Positions 7,945 through 17,323 of a stretch of 64,000 bases of DNA are shown piece by piece. A model generated the notes under the pieces. The model was not told where the DNA came from, did not search any database, and saw only the letters and a program-made list of their open reading frames with translations. Source of the DNA: Celeribacter indicus (GTDB lineage: Bacteria > Pseudomonadota > Alphaproteobacteria > Rhodobacterales > Rhodobacteraceae). How positions within the stretch are numbered: position 1 is the first letter of the stretch; each line of letters opens with the position of its first letter. Made by a program: the position numbers and the translations under genes. The DNA lies in the NCBI RefSeq assembly GCF_000819565.1, contig NZ_CP004393.1, positions 1,364,001 to 1,428,000 of the forward strand, read 5' to 3'.

Positions 7945-9516
7945 ATGATGAAGACAGCCTATGTGATGGCGGTCGATGCCGGCACTGGCAGCGGGCGCGC
8001 GATTATTTACAACACGCGAGGTGAGATTGTCGGAAGCGCCCAGGAGGAATGGGGGCATCCGGCGGTGGAAGGTGTCCCCGGCGGTCTGGATTTCACGACC
8101 GGGCCAAATGGTGCGCTGATTGACCGGGTGATTGCCCGGGCGATTGCCACCGCTGAGATCTCCGCCGGGGAGATCGCCGCTGTGTCGACGACCTCGATGC
8201 GTGAAGGGATCGTGCTTTACGACGATGCGGGCGAGGTGCTTTGGGCCTGTCCGAATGTCGATGGGCGCGCGCAGGTTCAGGCCGAGGCGCTGACCGAGGC
8301 GGGCATTTCGGATGAGATTTACCGGCGCGGTGGCGATTGGGTGTCGATCACGGCGCCTGCGCGGTTGCATTGGCTGCGTGACAATCGACCTGATGTGTTC
8401 GCGCGCGTGCATCGCCTCGGGATGATTTCCGACTGGATGGCGACCCGGCTGACCGGCGCCTATGTGACCGAACCCACTGCGGGCTCGTCGAGTGCGCTTT
8501 TCGATCTCTCTCAGCGCGGCTGGTCCGAAGAGTTGCTCGAATTGATCGGGCTGTCGTCAGAGATCGTGCCGCCGGTGGTCGAGGCCGGAACCAAGATTGG
8601 TGACGTCACCGCAGAGGCCGCCGCGCGCTGTGGTTTGACCCCCGGTACGCCGGTGGTCGCGGGCGGCGGCGACACGCAGCTTGCGCTTCTGGGGCTGGGC
8701 CGTCGGGCCGGTCAGGCGACATTGGTGGGCGGAAGCTTTTGGCAGATGACGATCCTGTCGGATCAGCCGCTGGTCGATCCGGCGTTCGGGCCGCGCACGC
8801 TGTGCCACGCGCGCCCGGAAGAATGGATGGTCGAAGGGATCGGCTTTCTGAGCGGCTTTGCGCTGCGTTGGGTTCGGGACGCGTTTTTTGAGCCTTTGTT
8901 AAAGCTTTCTGGTGGCGAGGGTGACGCCTTCGATCTGATCGAAAAGCTGGCGCAAGACACGCCTGCGGGCTCCGCTGGCGCGATTGCCGCCACGGCCTGT
9001 CCGATGCAGTCGGATGCGTGGAAACAGCCGCCGCTGAGTTTTCTGGGCCTTGATCTGAATGCGCCGGGACTGGCGCTTGGACAGGTGGCGCGCTCTGTGA
9101 TGGAGGCGGGGGCCTTCCTGGCCAATCACCACCTTGAGACGCTCGCAGCCCTGTCGGGGCAGCGCTACGACACGCTGCAATTCACGGGTGGATCGAGTCA
9201 GGGCACGCTTTGGCCGCAGATCATTGCGGACGTGACGGGTCGGGACATTGAGATCCCGGTGGTCAAGGAAACCACCGCGCTGGGGTGCGCCATGTTGGCG
9301 GCTGTGGGGGCGGGACTGTTTGCGACGCTGGACGAGGCGGTCGCGGCAATGGCCAGCCCGATCGAACGCCGCGTGGTGCCCGATCCGGACAACATGGCGC
9401 TCTATGCGCCGTTGAAAGCGCGTTGGTCTGAGGTGACTGACGGTGTGCGCGACCTTGGTGAGGCCTCCGGTTTGGAGCCGATCTGGCGTCCGGCGGGGGC
9501 GCGGGTGAAACAGTAA
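7945..9516 (+). CDS. FGGY-family carbohydrate kinase, LsrK (autoinducer-2 kinase)-like
   Basis: A 523-residue kinase of the FGGY family with an N-terminal phosphate-binding loop (DAGTGSGRA, about residues 11-19), and a second-domain GGGDTQLALLGLG and FTGGSSQGTLWPQI. Several stretches match what I recall of E. coli LsrK closely: SMREGIVLYDD, WACPNVDGRA and MISDWMA. It phosphorylates a sugar, polyol or AI-2-like dihydroxy-pentanedione before aldol cleavage. The start at 7945 follows CAGGGAGGAC. It lies in an operon with a class II aldolase and near a SorC-type regulator, the same families that serve the lsr system, but the neighbouring genes do not make it a true lsr operon. Confidence 0.88.
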   Translation: MMKTAYVMAVDAGTGSGRAIIYNTRGEIVGSAQEEWGHPAVEGVPGGLDFTTGPNGALIDRVIARAIATAEISAGEIAAVSTTSMREGIVLYDDAGEVLWACPNVDGRAQVQAEALTEAGISDEIYRRGGDWVSITAPARLHWLRDNRPDVFARVHRLGMISDWMATRLTGAYVTEPTAGSSSALFDLSQRGWSEELLELIGLSSEIVPPVVEAGTKIGDVTAEAAARCGLTPGTPVVAGGGDTQLALLGLGRRAGQATLVGGSFWQMTILSDQPLVDPAFGPRTLCHARPEEWMVEGIGFLSGFALRWVRDAFFEPLLKLSGGEGDAFDLIEKLAQDTPAGSAGAIAATACPMQSDAWKQPPLSFLGLDLNAPGLALGQVARSVMEAGAFLANHHLETLAALSGQRYDTLQFTGGSSQGTLWPQIIADVTGRDIEIPVVKETTALGCAMLAAVGAGLFATLDEAVAAMASPIERRVVPDPDNMALYAPLKARWSEVTDGVRDLGEASGLEPIWRPAGARVKQ

Positions 9517-9538
9517 TTATGGAAAAGGACATGTGATT

Positions 9539-10810
9539 ATGAAGTCTCTTTGGGACGAAGCGGAAGCGGAGCGTTTGCGTCGCGCGGCGGGGGATGACCC
9601 GGCGGAACAGGATCTTGCGATGCGGGTCTATACGTCGCAGCTGATCGGGCAGGAGCCGGATCTGGTGCTGCATGGTGGGGGCAACACCTCGGTCAAAACC
9701 CGGCGGCGCGACGAGAACGGCGCCGAACACGATGTCATCCATGTGAAGGGCTCCGGCTGGGATTTGGCGACCATCGAGGGGCCGGGTCTGCCCGCGATGT
9801 GGCTCGATCCGCTTCTGGAGGCCCGCAAGACGGCGACGATGTCGGACGAAGAGATGGTCGCTTTCCTGCGCCGCGAGATGTTGGACCAAAGCGGGCCGAA
9901 CCCGTCGGTGGAGGCGTTGCTGCACGCATTTTTACCGGCGAAATTCGTCGACCACACCCATTCCTGTGCGGCGCTGGCCATTGCCAATCAACCGGACGCC
10001 GCCGAGCGCGCCCGAGAGATTTTCGGCGATGAGCTGAGCATCGTGCCCTATGTCATGCCCGGTTTTAAACTCTCGCATGCGGCGGATCAAATCCATGTCC
10101 AAGAGGGCGCGGGAACGTCGGGGCAGTTTCTGGTGAACCACGGCCTGTTCTCCTTTGGCGACGATGCCCGCACCTCTTACGAGCGCATTCTGCGCTATAC
10201 GACGATGTGCGAAGAGTATCTTGCCGCGAAAGGCGCGGCTTTGTTGCCCGAAGAGGTCGGCACGAAGGCGCAGGACCCGGAGGCGCATACCTCGGTTGCG
10301 GCGCTGCGGGATGCTTTGAAAGAATGGGGATTTTTTGCGGACAGTCTGGCGCTCGATTTGCGTCTCAGCGATGCGAATGACCGTTTTCTGGCGCTGGAGG
10401 GACTGGCGGAGATCACCGGGCGCGGCACCGCGACGCCGGATCACGTCATCCGCATCAAGCCCCGTCCGGTCATCGGTGAGGCGACATTCGGTGTCGAAGA
10501 CTGGCGCGCGGCGATCAAAGATTTTGCGGCATGGTATGAGGCCTATTTCAACCGCAATGCGCCCCATGCCGACGAGCCGAAAACCATGCTCGATCCGTTG
10601 CCGCGTGTGGCGCTGATCCGGGGGCTTGGGATTGTCGGCATCGGGCGGACGCCCAAAGAGGCCGGTGTGGCCGCCGATCTGGCCGAACAAACCGCGCGGA
10701 TCGTTTTGGCCGCAGAAGGGATCGGGCGTTTCACGCCGCTCAACGAGCGTGATCTGTTCGACATGGAATATTGGTCGCTGGAACAGGCCAAGCTCAAGCC
10801 GAAAGCCTAA
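9539..10810 (+). CDS. Class II aldolase/adducin family protein (sugar-phosphate aldolase)
   Basis: A 423-residue protein with a class II aldolase domain: GGGNTSVK near residue 45, a zinc-binding VDHTHSCA and a third ligand in VNHGLFSFGDD. It resembles the aldolase half of bifunctional rhamnulose-phosphate aldolase/dehydrogenases (YuxG/RhaD-like); the C-terminal dehydrogenase half is missing. The ATG at 9539 is favoured over a GTG at 9533, which would sit too close to GGAAAAGGAC. It probably cleaves the sugar phosphate made by the preceding kinase into dihydroxyacetone phosphate or a similar C3 unit plus an aldehyde. Confidence 0.87.
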   Translation: MKSLWDEAEAERLRRAAGDDPAEQDLAMRVYTSQLIGQEPDLVLHGGGNTSVKTRRRDENGAEHDVIHVKGSGWDLATIEGPGLPAMWLDPLLEARKTATMSDEEMVAFLRREMLDQSGPNPSVEALLHAFLPAKFVDHTHSCAALAIANQPDAAERAREIFGDELSIVPYVMPGFKLSHAADQIHVQEGAGTSGQFLVNHGLFSFGDDARTSYERILRYTTMCEEYLAAKGAALLPEEVGTKAQDPEAHTSVAALRDALKEWGFFADSLALDLRLSDANDRFLALEGLAEITGRGTATPDHVIRIKPRPVIGEATFGVEDWRAAIKDFAAWYEAYFNRNAPHADEPKTMLDPLPRVALIRGLGIVGIGRTPKEAGVAADLAEQTARIVLAAEGIGRFTPLNERDLFDMEYWSLEQAKLKPKA

Positions 10811-10819
10811 AAGAGGCCG

Positions 10820-11776
10820 CTACTCGGCGTCCAGAATACGCTGGGCCACGCTATAGGATGAAATAAAGCCATTGAGCAGGCCCGAGCGCAGCGCCGCACG
10901 GGCCGCTTGCCATTTCTCGATCCCGGCGCAGACGGCGACGATTTCGCGGTCATGCATCAGGTCGCGCTCCATCCCCAACATGCGTTTTGCGATGCCGCTG
11001 TCGATAAAGGCGCCTGTATCGTCGATCAGATTGCCCGCAAGGTCGGCGGCCACGCCCTGGCGGATCATGTCGCCCTGTTCGGCTTCGGTGATCAGACCGA
11101 AAGAGCGAAAAAACGAGCCGGGGCCGACATGCCCGACACCTATCATGATCATGGAGGCGTCGCGCAACCGATCAAAGGATTCCCGGATACTGCGTTGACG
11201 CAGGAACAGGGTGCGGTCCGCTTCGCTGTCGACGATCAAGGGGGCGGTAAAGGCGTACCCTTTGCCTTCGGTCTTGTCGATCAGGGCGTGAATGACTTCG
11301 AAGGGGTTGGCGTCACTCAGGGCCGCGAAATCGCCAGTGACGGAAATGAACTCCGCTTTCTTGCGTTTGATCGCAGGCATGGCTTTGACAATCGCGGACA
11401 TGGTGCGCCCTGACCCGATGCCGAGGATCATCTGATCCGTGCTTTCCAACCGGCCATGCAGGAACCGCGCCCCGGCACTGGCGACGGCGGGCATCGAAAT
11501 ATCCATGGTCTGGAGTTCGTTCACATCCGGCACGATGGTGCAACTCGACAGACCGTAATCCTCGATCAGGCGGCTTTCGAGCTCCATGCAATTCGTCGGG
11601 ACATTGTTCACGAAAATCTTGACCAGCCCCTGTTCATGGGCGGCTTGCACGAAGCGATGGACTTTCATCTTGCTCAGACCGCGACGCGTGGCGATTTGCG
11701 CCTGAGTCAGGCCGCCAACGTAATGCATCCATGCGATTTCGCGTATCTGGTCTTGCGTGTCAGAGTTCGATCCCAT
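10820..11776 (-). CDS. SorC/DeoR-type sugar-binding transcriptional regulator
   Basis: A 318-residue regulator with an N-terminal helix-turn-helix (GLTQAQIATRRGLSKMKVHR, about residues 24-43) and a SorC-type sugar-phosphate-binding domain starting around residue 60, containing GIGSGRTM and GVGHVGPGSFF. The family, which includes LsrR and DeoR-like SorC proteins, binds phosphorylated sugars and acts mainly as a repressor. It ends nine bases from the convergent aldolase gene and most likely controls the kinase/aldolase operon and the two ABC transporters using the kinase product as inducer. Confidence 0.92.
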   Translation of the reverse strand: MGSNSDTQDQIREIAWMHYVGGLTQAQIATRRGLSKMKVHRFVQAAHEQGLVKIFVNNVPTNCMELESRLIEDYGLSSCTIVPDVNELQTMDISMPAVASAGARFLHGRLESTDQMILGIGSGRTMSAIVKAMPAIKRKKAEFISVTGDFAALSDANPFEVIHALIDKTEGKGYAFTAPLIVDSEADRTLFLRQRSIRESFDRLRDASMIMIGVGHVGPGSFFRSFGLITEAEQGDMIRQGVAADLAGNLIDDTGAFIDSGIAKRMLGMERDLMHDREIVAVCAGIEKWQAARAALRSGLLNGFISSYSVAQRILDAE

Positions 11777-12101
11777 GCGCTTTATGTCTTGATTCCGAAA
11801 TATACTGTCAGGTGCCGCATATGATAGTCATGTGATTGTACGTCGCAATAGTTGTCTATGATGTGCAATTCTGGAGAGGCCATCAAGGCTGGGACCTGTC
11901 GTTTCATCCGCTTGCACTCGGTTGAAAAGACCTTCCGGTTTTGCCAGAAATCGCCCTTTACACTTTTGCTTCACGTCAAAATAAGGCCTATTCGTCGACC
12001 GACGTGATCAACAAGCGATACAAGCGATAGAAGAATAGAAGATCCTCGGATAATATCGCGGTTGACTGCTAAAATAGCCTTTGGTTCTCAGAGAGATGCG
12101 A
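11777..12101. promoter_or_regulatory. Divergent intergenic region (SorC regulator / IclR regulator)
   Basis: This 325-base stretch separates two divergently transcribed regulator genes and is AT-richer than its surroundings. It must hold the promoters of both and possibly their own operators. I see no convincing ORF, RNA gene or terminator. Confidence 0.6.
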
Positions 12102-12872
12102 ATGAGAAAACCTACCAAGCCTGCCAATAGTCAGACCTTGCTTCGCGGCCTTTATGTTCTTGAATGTGTGGCACATATGCCGCGCAGCATTCCAGAGATT
12201 GCCGAAGAAGCAGGTATTTCCTATCAGACGGCGCATCGGATTGTCTCTGTTCTCACTGAAGTTCGATACCTGCGACAAGTCGATAGTAGACTGTACGGGT
12301 TAGGGCCGAAAGTTGTGGAGTTGGGTTTCGCGGGCTATCAACAAGCCGATGTCACCAAGATCGCAAAGCCTTGTCTTACAAAATTGGCGCAGGCGACCTC
12401 CGACACAGTGCATCTCGCCAGATTAGAGGATGGTGAGGTGATCTATCTGGACAAGTTGCAAAGCCGCCGCCCGATCGAGATCACATCGCGGATCGGAGGC
12501 AGAAAACCTGCCGTTTCAACGGGGGTTGGCAAGGCCTTGTTGCTGGACACTCCTGAAGAAGAGTTGCGGCAGCTGTTCAAGAGAGACCGCCACCTTATGA
12601 AGGTTAAGACATCTGAGGTCGAATGGTTCGAGCGGATGCGGGTCTATCAAGATGGTGGATATGCTTATGACCTTGGCGAGGACGAACACCAAATCCGTTG
12701 CGTTGCCGCGCCCCTGAGGGACGCGACTGGGCGTATTGTCGCTGCGATCAGTGTTTCTTCGACACTGGAATACATGCAGCAAGATCGCATGGAGGCCTTG
12801 ATCCCGGTGGTCAAGTCCACGGCCGCCGAAATCAGCCGTGGACTTGGTTTTGTGGACAGCAGGGACGTTTAA
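12102..12872 (+). CDS. IclR-family transcriptional regulator
   Basis: A 256-residue regulator with an N-terminal winged helix-turn-helix (SIPEIAEEAGISYQTAHRIV, about residues 28-47) and an IclR effector domain (TVHLARLEDGEVIYLDKL; ISVSSTLEYM near the end). The start at 12102 is chosen because GAGAG lies at suitable distance; ATG 12096 and TTG 12081 are in frame but poorly spaced. It is convergent with the FAD-linked dehydrogenase gene (3-base overlap of stops) and likely controls that gene and the TRAP/MhpFE operon beyond it. Confidence 0.92.
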   Translation: MRKPTKPANSQTLLRGLYVLECVAHMPRSIPEIAEEAGISYQTAHRIVSVLTEVRYLRQVDSRLYGLGPKVVELGFAGYQQADVTKIAKPCLTKLAQATSDTVHLARLEDGEVIYLDKLQSRRPIEITSRIGGRKPAVSTGVGKALLLDTPEEELRQLFKRDRHLMKVKTSEVEWFERMRVYQDGGYAYDLGEDEHQIRCVAAPLRDATGRIVAAISVSSTLEYMQQDRMEALIPVVKSTAAEISRGLGFVDSRDV

Positions 12873-14278
12873 AGCACCTTGCCGGGGTTGAGGATGCCCT
12901 TCGGATCAAGGGTTTGCTTCAACTCGCGCAGCAGGGTCAGTTCCTCATCGCTGCGGCTGTATTTAAGCCAAGGTTTCTTGTGCAACCCGATGCCATGCTC
13001 GGCGGAGACACTGCCGGAAAAGTTTCGAACGATTTCGTACACGAGGGACTCGATCCGGTGTTCGACATTTGGATCCGCAGGCAAGGGCCCCGTGACGAGG
13101 TGAATGTTGCTGTCGCCGATGTGTCCGAAGAAAAAGCGGTTCATCTCCGGGAAGTCGGCCTCAAGTGCTGCGCGCATGTGTGCGACACACTCACCGATTT
13201 TTGCAATGGGCACGGAAACGTCGAAATTGATCGTCGGGCGAGTGGTCATCAAAAGTTCGGTCACGCCATCGCGCAAGGCCCAGAGATCAAGCGCGTCTTT
13301 TTGCGATTGTGCCAGAGCTGCATCGAGCACCCAGCCTTGCTCCATCGCCTCAGCGAGCATGTCGTGAAACAGGTCGTTTTCCTTTTCCGGATCAGGCCCT
13401 TGCATGTCGATGAGGACGTAAAGCGGTGCCTTGGATTCAAGCGGGGCACGTAGGCTTGTCACATCGAGCACTGCATCGAAATAATCTGCCCACATCACTT
13501 CGAAGGCGCTTACGCGGTCGGAGAGCACGCGTCGAGCGTGTCCCAAAAGAGCAAGAGCAGAGTCAAAATCGGGAAGGGCGACCAGAGCTGTATTCGCACC
13601 GGCAATCCCCGGATGCAATTTCAGCACCGCTCGCGTGATGACCCCAAGTGTGCCTTCGCTGCCAATGAACAGGGGTTTCATGTCCAGTGCGGCGTTGTTC
13701 TTTGGCATCCGGTTGAGCATCGATAGGATACGCCCGTCCGCGAGCACCACCTCGAGCCCCAGCACCAAATCGCGGGTCATACCGTAGCGGATGACACGAT
13801 TGCCTCCCGCATTTGTCGAGATATTGCCCCCGATCTGGCAGGACCCACGCGGACCGAGGTCGAGGCCGAACATCATTCCCTCCGCCTCGGCAGCCTCCTG
13901 AATGGTTTGCAAGGGCGTTCCGGCAAGAACCGTCGCCGTGGCGGAGGCGGTGTCGATCTCTTCAATGTCACTCATGCGTGCGAGTGACAAAAGCAAAGCT
14001 CCATCGCTGGCCACCGCACCGCCGGCGAGCCCCGTACGCCCGCCCTGAGGCACAACCGGGATGCTGTGGCGATTGCACCGTGACAAAACCTCGGAGACCT
14101 CTTGAGTGCTGCGCGGCAGGGCGAGGCCGATCGGTTTCCCGGGAATCTCTGTGCTCCAGTCCTTGATATCCGTTTCCGAGACATCTGCGCCGCATATGAG
14201 GTCGTTTGGAGAGAGGCACTGAGCCAAGGCTTCCCAGAAGGCCTCAATATCCTGTTTTTCCAGAATTTGTGTCTGCAT
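12869..14278 (-). CDS. FAD-linked D-2-hydroxyacid dehydrogenase (GlcD/D-lactate dehydrogenase-like)
   Basis: A 469-residue flavoprotein of the FAD-binding-4/FAD-oxidase-C family. The FAD-binding half shows VPQGGRTGLAGGAV and GGNISTNAGGNRV; the C-terminal half has the metal-site motifs HIGDSNIH and EHGIGLHKK of glycolate, D-lactate and D-2-hydroxyglutarate dehydrogenases. The start at 14278 follows CGAGGAGGAAG; the long upstream extension of the frame reads through the promoter region and is rejected. It oxidises a D-2-hydroxy acid to a 2-oxo acid. Next to MhpE/MhpF it could supply a 4-hydroxy-2-oxo acid (inference). Confidence 0.9.
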   Translation of the reverse strand: MQTQILEKQDIEAFWEALAQCLSPNDLICGADVSETDIKDWSTEIPGKPIGLALPRSTQEVSEVLSRCNRHSIPVVPQGGRTGLAGGAVASDGALLLSLARMSDIEEIDTASATATVLAGTPLQTIQEAAEAEGMMFGLDLGPRGSCQIGGNISTNAGGNRVIRYGMTRDLVLGLEVVLADGRILSMLNRMPKNNAALDMKPLFIGSEGTLGVITRAVLKLHPGIAGANTALVALPDFDSALALLGHARRVLSDRVSAFEVMWADYFDAVLDVTSLRAPLESKAPLYVLIDMQGPDPEKENDLFHDMLAEAMEQGWVLDAALAQSQKDALDLWALRDGVTELLMTTRPTINFDVSVPIAKIGECVAHMRAALEADFPEMNRFFFGHIGDSNIHLVTGPLPADPNVEHRIESLVYEIVRNFSGSVSAEHGIGLHKKPWLKYSRSDEELTLLRELKQTLDPKGILNPGKVL

Positions 14279-14316
14279 GTCTTCCTCCTCGAAGTATAAA
14301 TCTCTCATATATTGAG

Positions 14317-14338
14317 ATGTCATTTCACTATTTGACAT
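14317..14338. promoter_or_regulatory. Inverted repeat, candidate IclR operator
   Basis: ATGTCA (14317-14322) and TGACAT (14333-14338) form a perfect inverted repeat with a 10-base spacer in the AT-rich 172-base region between the divergent dehydrogenase and TRAP genes. Its position fits an operator for the adjacent IclR regulator. The assignment rests on symmetry alone. Confidence 0.45.
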
Positions 14339-14450
14339 AAGATGATTTGAATCGTTAGAACGTTCAAGGGAAATGGCAGGGGTGTCCTGTTGTTGCCGGA
14401 GGAAACGGGCCCGCATGAGGGGCTCACATGACTGAACCTGGGAGGATTCC

Positions 14451-15464
14451 ATGATTCATTTCAACGCGGGCGTAAGCCTGCGCAAAACCGCTATTGCGAT
14501 TTGCCTTGTGGCGACGTCTTTGGGGGCGACCCAGGCGGTGGCCGAACCTGAGCTGACGATCAAAGCGGCACATGCTGCATCGGCCACCAACACCGGCCAC
14601 CTCGCACTTGAGTTTATCGACGAGCAAATGCGTGAAAGAACCGAAGGACGGATCGGGCTTGAGATTTTTCCGAACGGGCAGCTTGGTGGTGAACGCGAAT
14701 TGATCGAGAGCCTGCAACTCGGCAATCTGGATATGGCCTTTGTGTCCTCGGCGCCGCTTGGCAGTTTCAACAAAGAGTATTTCGCGCTCGATATTCCGTT
14801 CCTGTTCAAGGACCGCGAAAGCGTCTACCGCGTGCTGGACGGTGAGGTTGGTCAAGGCCTTCTCGACAGCCTTGAGCGCGTCGGCCTGCATGGCGTCGGC
14901 TATTGGGAAAACGGCTTCCGTCAGTTGACCAACAACGTGAAGCCGATCTACACGCCCGCCGATCTCGAGGGCATGAAAATGCGCACCATGGAAAACGAGG
15001 TGCATATCGCGGCGTGGCGTGAAGAAGGGGCAAACCCGGCGCCGTTGGCGTTTTCCGAGCTGTTCACGGCACTGCAACAGGGCACTTTCGATGCACAAGA
15101 AGGGCCGATCAACCTCTTCTATGACATGAAGTTCTTCGAAGTGCAGAAGTACATCACCAAGACGAACCACATCTATTCCCCGTTTGTGGTGCTGATGAAC
15201 CCGGAAGTGACGGCACGGATGTCGGATGAGGATCGTGCGATTTTCGAAGAGGTCTTCGCGGAGTCCAAAGCCTATCAGCGCAAACTCGCGCAGGAAGCCG
15301 ACGACAAGGCCGAAGCCGCGATGCCTGAGATTACCTTTGTCGAGCTCACGGCAGAACAGCAGGCCGAGTTCGCCGGTCGTATGGGCCCGGTCATCGAGAT
15401 GGTGAAAAAGAAAGTCGGTGCGGAGGCGGTGGACCGCATCATGGCCATTGCCAACGGCGAATAA
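14451..15464 (+). CDS. TRAP transporter substrate-binding protein (DctP family)
   Basis: A 337-residue periplasmic protein with a Sec signal peptide (hydrophobic to about residue 28, cleavage near AVA) and the DctP fold, including GQLGGERELIESLQLG and a carboxylate-binding region containing GMKMRTMENEVH, where the Arg of this type normally ligates the substrate carboxyl. GGGAGG precedes the ATG at the correct distance. It binds an organic acid for the DctQ/DctM pair encoded next. The neighbouring genes point to a short hydroxy acid as substrate. Confidence 0.94.
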   Translation: MIHFNAGVSLRKTAIAICLVATSLGATQAVAEPELTIKAAHAASATNTGHLALEFIDEQMRERTEGRIGLEIFPNGQLGGERELIESLQLGNLDMAFVSSAPLGSFNKEYFALDIPFLFKDRESVYRVLDGEVGQGLLDSLERVGLHGVGYWENGFRQLTNNVKPIYTPADLEGMKMRTMENEVHIAAWREEGANPAPLAFSELFTALQQGTFDAQEGPINLFYDMKFFEVQKYITKTNHIYSPFVVLMNPEVTARMSDEDRAIFEEVFAESKAYQRKLAQEADDKAEAAMPEITFVELTAEQQAEFAGRMGPVIEMVKKKVGAEAVDRIMAIANGE

Positions 15465-15472
15465 GTCAAACG

Positions 15473-15505
15473 GACGGAGCGCAACACTGTAGCGCGCGCT
15501 CCGTC
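15473..15505. other. Stem-loop between dctP-like and dctQ-like genes
   Basis: GACGGAGCGC and GCGCTCCGTC form a perfect ten-pair stem with a 13-base loop directly after the binding-protein gene. There is no T-run. It probably stabilises the binding-protein message or reduces read-through into the permease genes. Confidence 0.65.
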
Positions 15506-15536
15506 AGACCGACCTCCTATTGACTGGAGTATCCCC

Positions 15537-16025
15537 TTGAAATTCATCAACGAGAAACTCGAAGAGACGCTTCTGGTCGCTCTTCTTGCCTCAATGACTC
15601 TTCTCATCGGACTTCAGGTTTTCATGCGCTATGTGATGGAAGCCTCCCTGACCTGGTCAGAAGAATTGGCGCGTTATCTGTTCATCTGGGCAACCTACAT
15701 AGGGGTGAGCTACGGTGTTCGAAAACAGGCGCATATCCGCGTCACAGCTTTCAGCGATCTGCTGCCGGATCGTGGCCAGATCGTTGTGCGGATTTTGATC
15801 CATCTCGTGTTCGGCCTTTTTGCAGCTCTGGTGATTTGGGAAGGGACGAAACTCACCGCAAAAATCTATGGCTTCGGTCAGACCTCGTCTTCTCTGGGGG
15901 TCCCGATGGCCTATGTCTATGCCGCGCCGGTGGTGGGTTTTGGTCTCGTGGTGATCCGTCTTATTCAACACATCGTGCTCGATATCGCCCGGTTGAGTGG
16001 TCGCGCCCCGGAGGCTGAAGAATGA
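15537..16025 (+). CDS. TRAP transporter small permease (DctQ family)
   Basis: A 162-residue protein with four predicted transmembrane helices and the DctQ hallmark LTWSEELARYLFIWATYIG in helix 2. It starts with TTG at 15537, preceded by CTGGAG at good spacing; no ATG nearby fits the conserved N-terminus. Its end overlaps the next gene by four bases, coupling it to the large permease subunit. Confidence 0.93.
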   Translation: MKFINEKLEETLLVALLASMTLLIGLQVFMRYVMEASLTWSEELARYLFIWATYIGVSYGVRKQAHIRVTAFSDLLPDRGQIVVRILIHLVFGLFAALVIWEGTKLTAKIYGFGQTSSSLGVPMAYVYAAPVVGFGLVVIRLIQHIVLDIARLSGRAPEAEE

Positions 16026-17305
16026 TTTCCGCTCTGCTCTTTATTCCGTTCCTCGTTATGCTTCTGGTGTCGGTGCCGATCGGCATCGCCTTGGGGCTGG
16101 CTTCGACGCTGGCGCTGTTGGTCAGTGGCAAGGTGAGTTCGAGTTATATTGCACAGGGGCTTGTCACCTCGATTGACAGCTTTCCTCTGATGGCGGTGCC
16201 CTTCTTTGTGCTCGCGGGCGATCTCATGGGGCACGGTGGCCTGTCCAAACGGCTCTTGAAGGTCGGGCTTGTCCTCTTCGGGCGCTATTCCGGTGGCTTG
16301 GCGATCATCGCGGTTGTCACCTGTATGTTCTTTGCCGCGATCTCCGGTTCCGGTCCGGCCACCGTGGCCGCTGTTGGCGCGATCCTGATGCCCGCGATGG
16401 CCAAAGGGGGCTATCGCCCGCCCTTCACTGGCGGGCTTATCGCCTCTGCGGGGAGCCTCGGGGTCATCATCCCGCCGTCGATCCCGATGGTGATCTATGC
16501 CACGTCGGCCAATGTCTCCGTGACCAAAATGTTCATGGCCGGTGTCGTGCCGGGGGCTCTGATCGGCATTGCTCTTATCGTATATGCCTGGTTCCAAGCG
16601 CGCCGCGAAGGCATCGAACGCAGCACGGAACGCCATAGCTTCAATGACATCGTCGTCACCATCTGGGAGGCGAAATGGGCCCTCATGGTCCCCGTCCTGA
16701 TCTTAGGCGGCATCTATGGCGGTGTCTTCACGCCCACAGAGGCCTCCGCGATCGGCGTGATCTATGGCCTCATCGTTGGGCTTTTCGTCTATCGCGAATT
16801 GAAATTCTCGGACCTGCATCACATTTTTGCGTCCTCGGCGCTCACCTCGGCCACGATCATGCTGATCGTCGGGGCCGCCACGATTTTCGGGCGCGTTTTG
16901 GCGATCGAGCGCATCCCGGTGATGATGGCGGACTATATCACGCAACTGGTGAGCAACCCGCTGATGATCCTTATCCTGATTAACCTGCTGTTGCTGGTGG
17001 TGGGCACATTCATGGAGACGCTCGCCGCGATCATCATCCTCACCCCAATCCTGTTGCCGGTCGCCGCCGCGTCTGGGGTGGATCCTGTTCACTTCGGCAT
17101 CGTTATGATCGCCAACCTCGCGATCGGCATGGTGACGCCGCCTGTGGGTGTAAACCTCTTCGTCGCGTCGCGTGTGGGCAATATCCCGTTGGAAAGATTG
17201 ATGCGCTCCGCTGCGCCTTTCCTAGTGGTGATGCTCCTGATCCTCGCGTTGATCACCTATGTGCCCGCTCTGTCTCTCGGCCTGCCGGCCCTCTTCGGAA
17301 TGTAA
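16022..17305 (+). CDS. TRAP transporter large permease (DctM family)
   Basis: A 427-residue polytopic membrane protein with about 12 helices and typical DctM motifs: SFPLMAVPFFVLAGDLM, ISGSGPATVAAVGAI, and PPSIPMVIYA. It is the sodium-coupled translocation subunit working with the DctQ- and DctP-like proteins encoded just upstream (ATGA overlap with the former). Confidence 0.95.
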   Translation: MISALLFIPFLVMLLVSVPIGIALGLASTLALLVSGKVSSSYIAQGLVTSIDSFPLMAVPFFVLAGDLMGHGGLSKRLLKVGLVLFGRYSGGLAIIAVVTCMFFAAISGSGPATVAAVGAILMPAMAKGGYRPPFTGGLIASAGSLGVIIPPSIPMVIYATSANVSVTKMFMAGVVPGALIGIALIVYAWFQARREGIERSTERHSFNDIVVTIWEAKWALMVPVLILGGIYGGVFTPTEASAIGVIYGLIVGLFVYRELKFSDLHHIFASSALTSATIMLIVGAATIFGRVLAIERIPVMMADYITQLVSNPLMILILINLLLLVVGTFMETLAAIIILTPILLPVAAASGVDPVHFGIVMIANLAIGMVTPPVGVNLFVASRVGNIPLERLMRSAAPFLVVMLLILALITYVPALSLGLPALFGM

Positions 17306-17323
17306 ATTTAAAGGAATTGCACG

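Noticed and set aside
7945..9516. Calling the FGGY kinase lsrK outright
   Set aside because: Motif similarity is strong, but the other lsr genes are missing and FGGY kinases change substrate easily, so no symbol was given.
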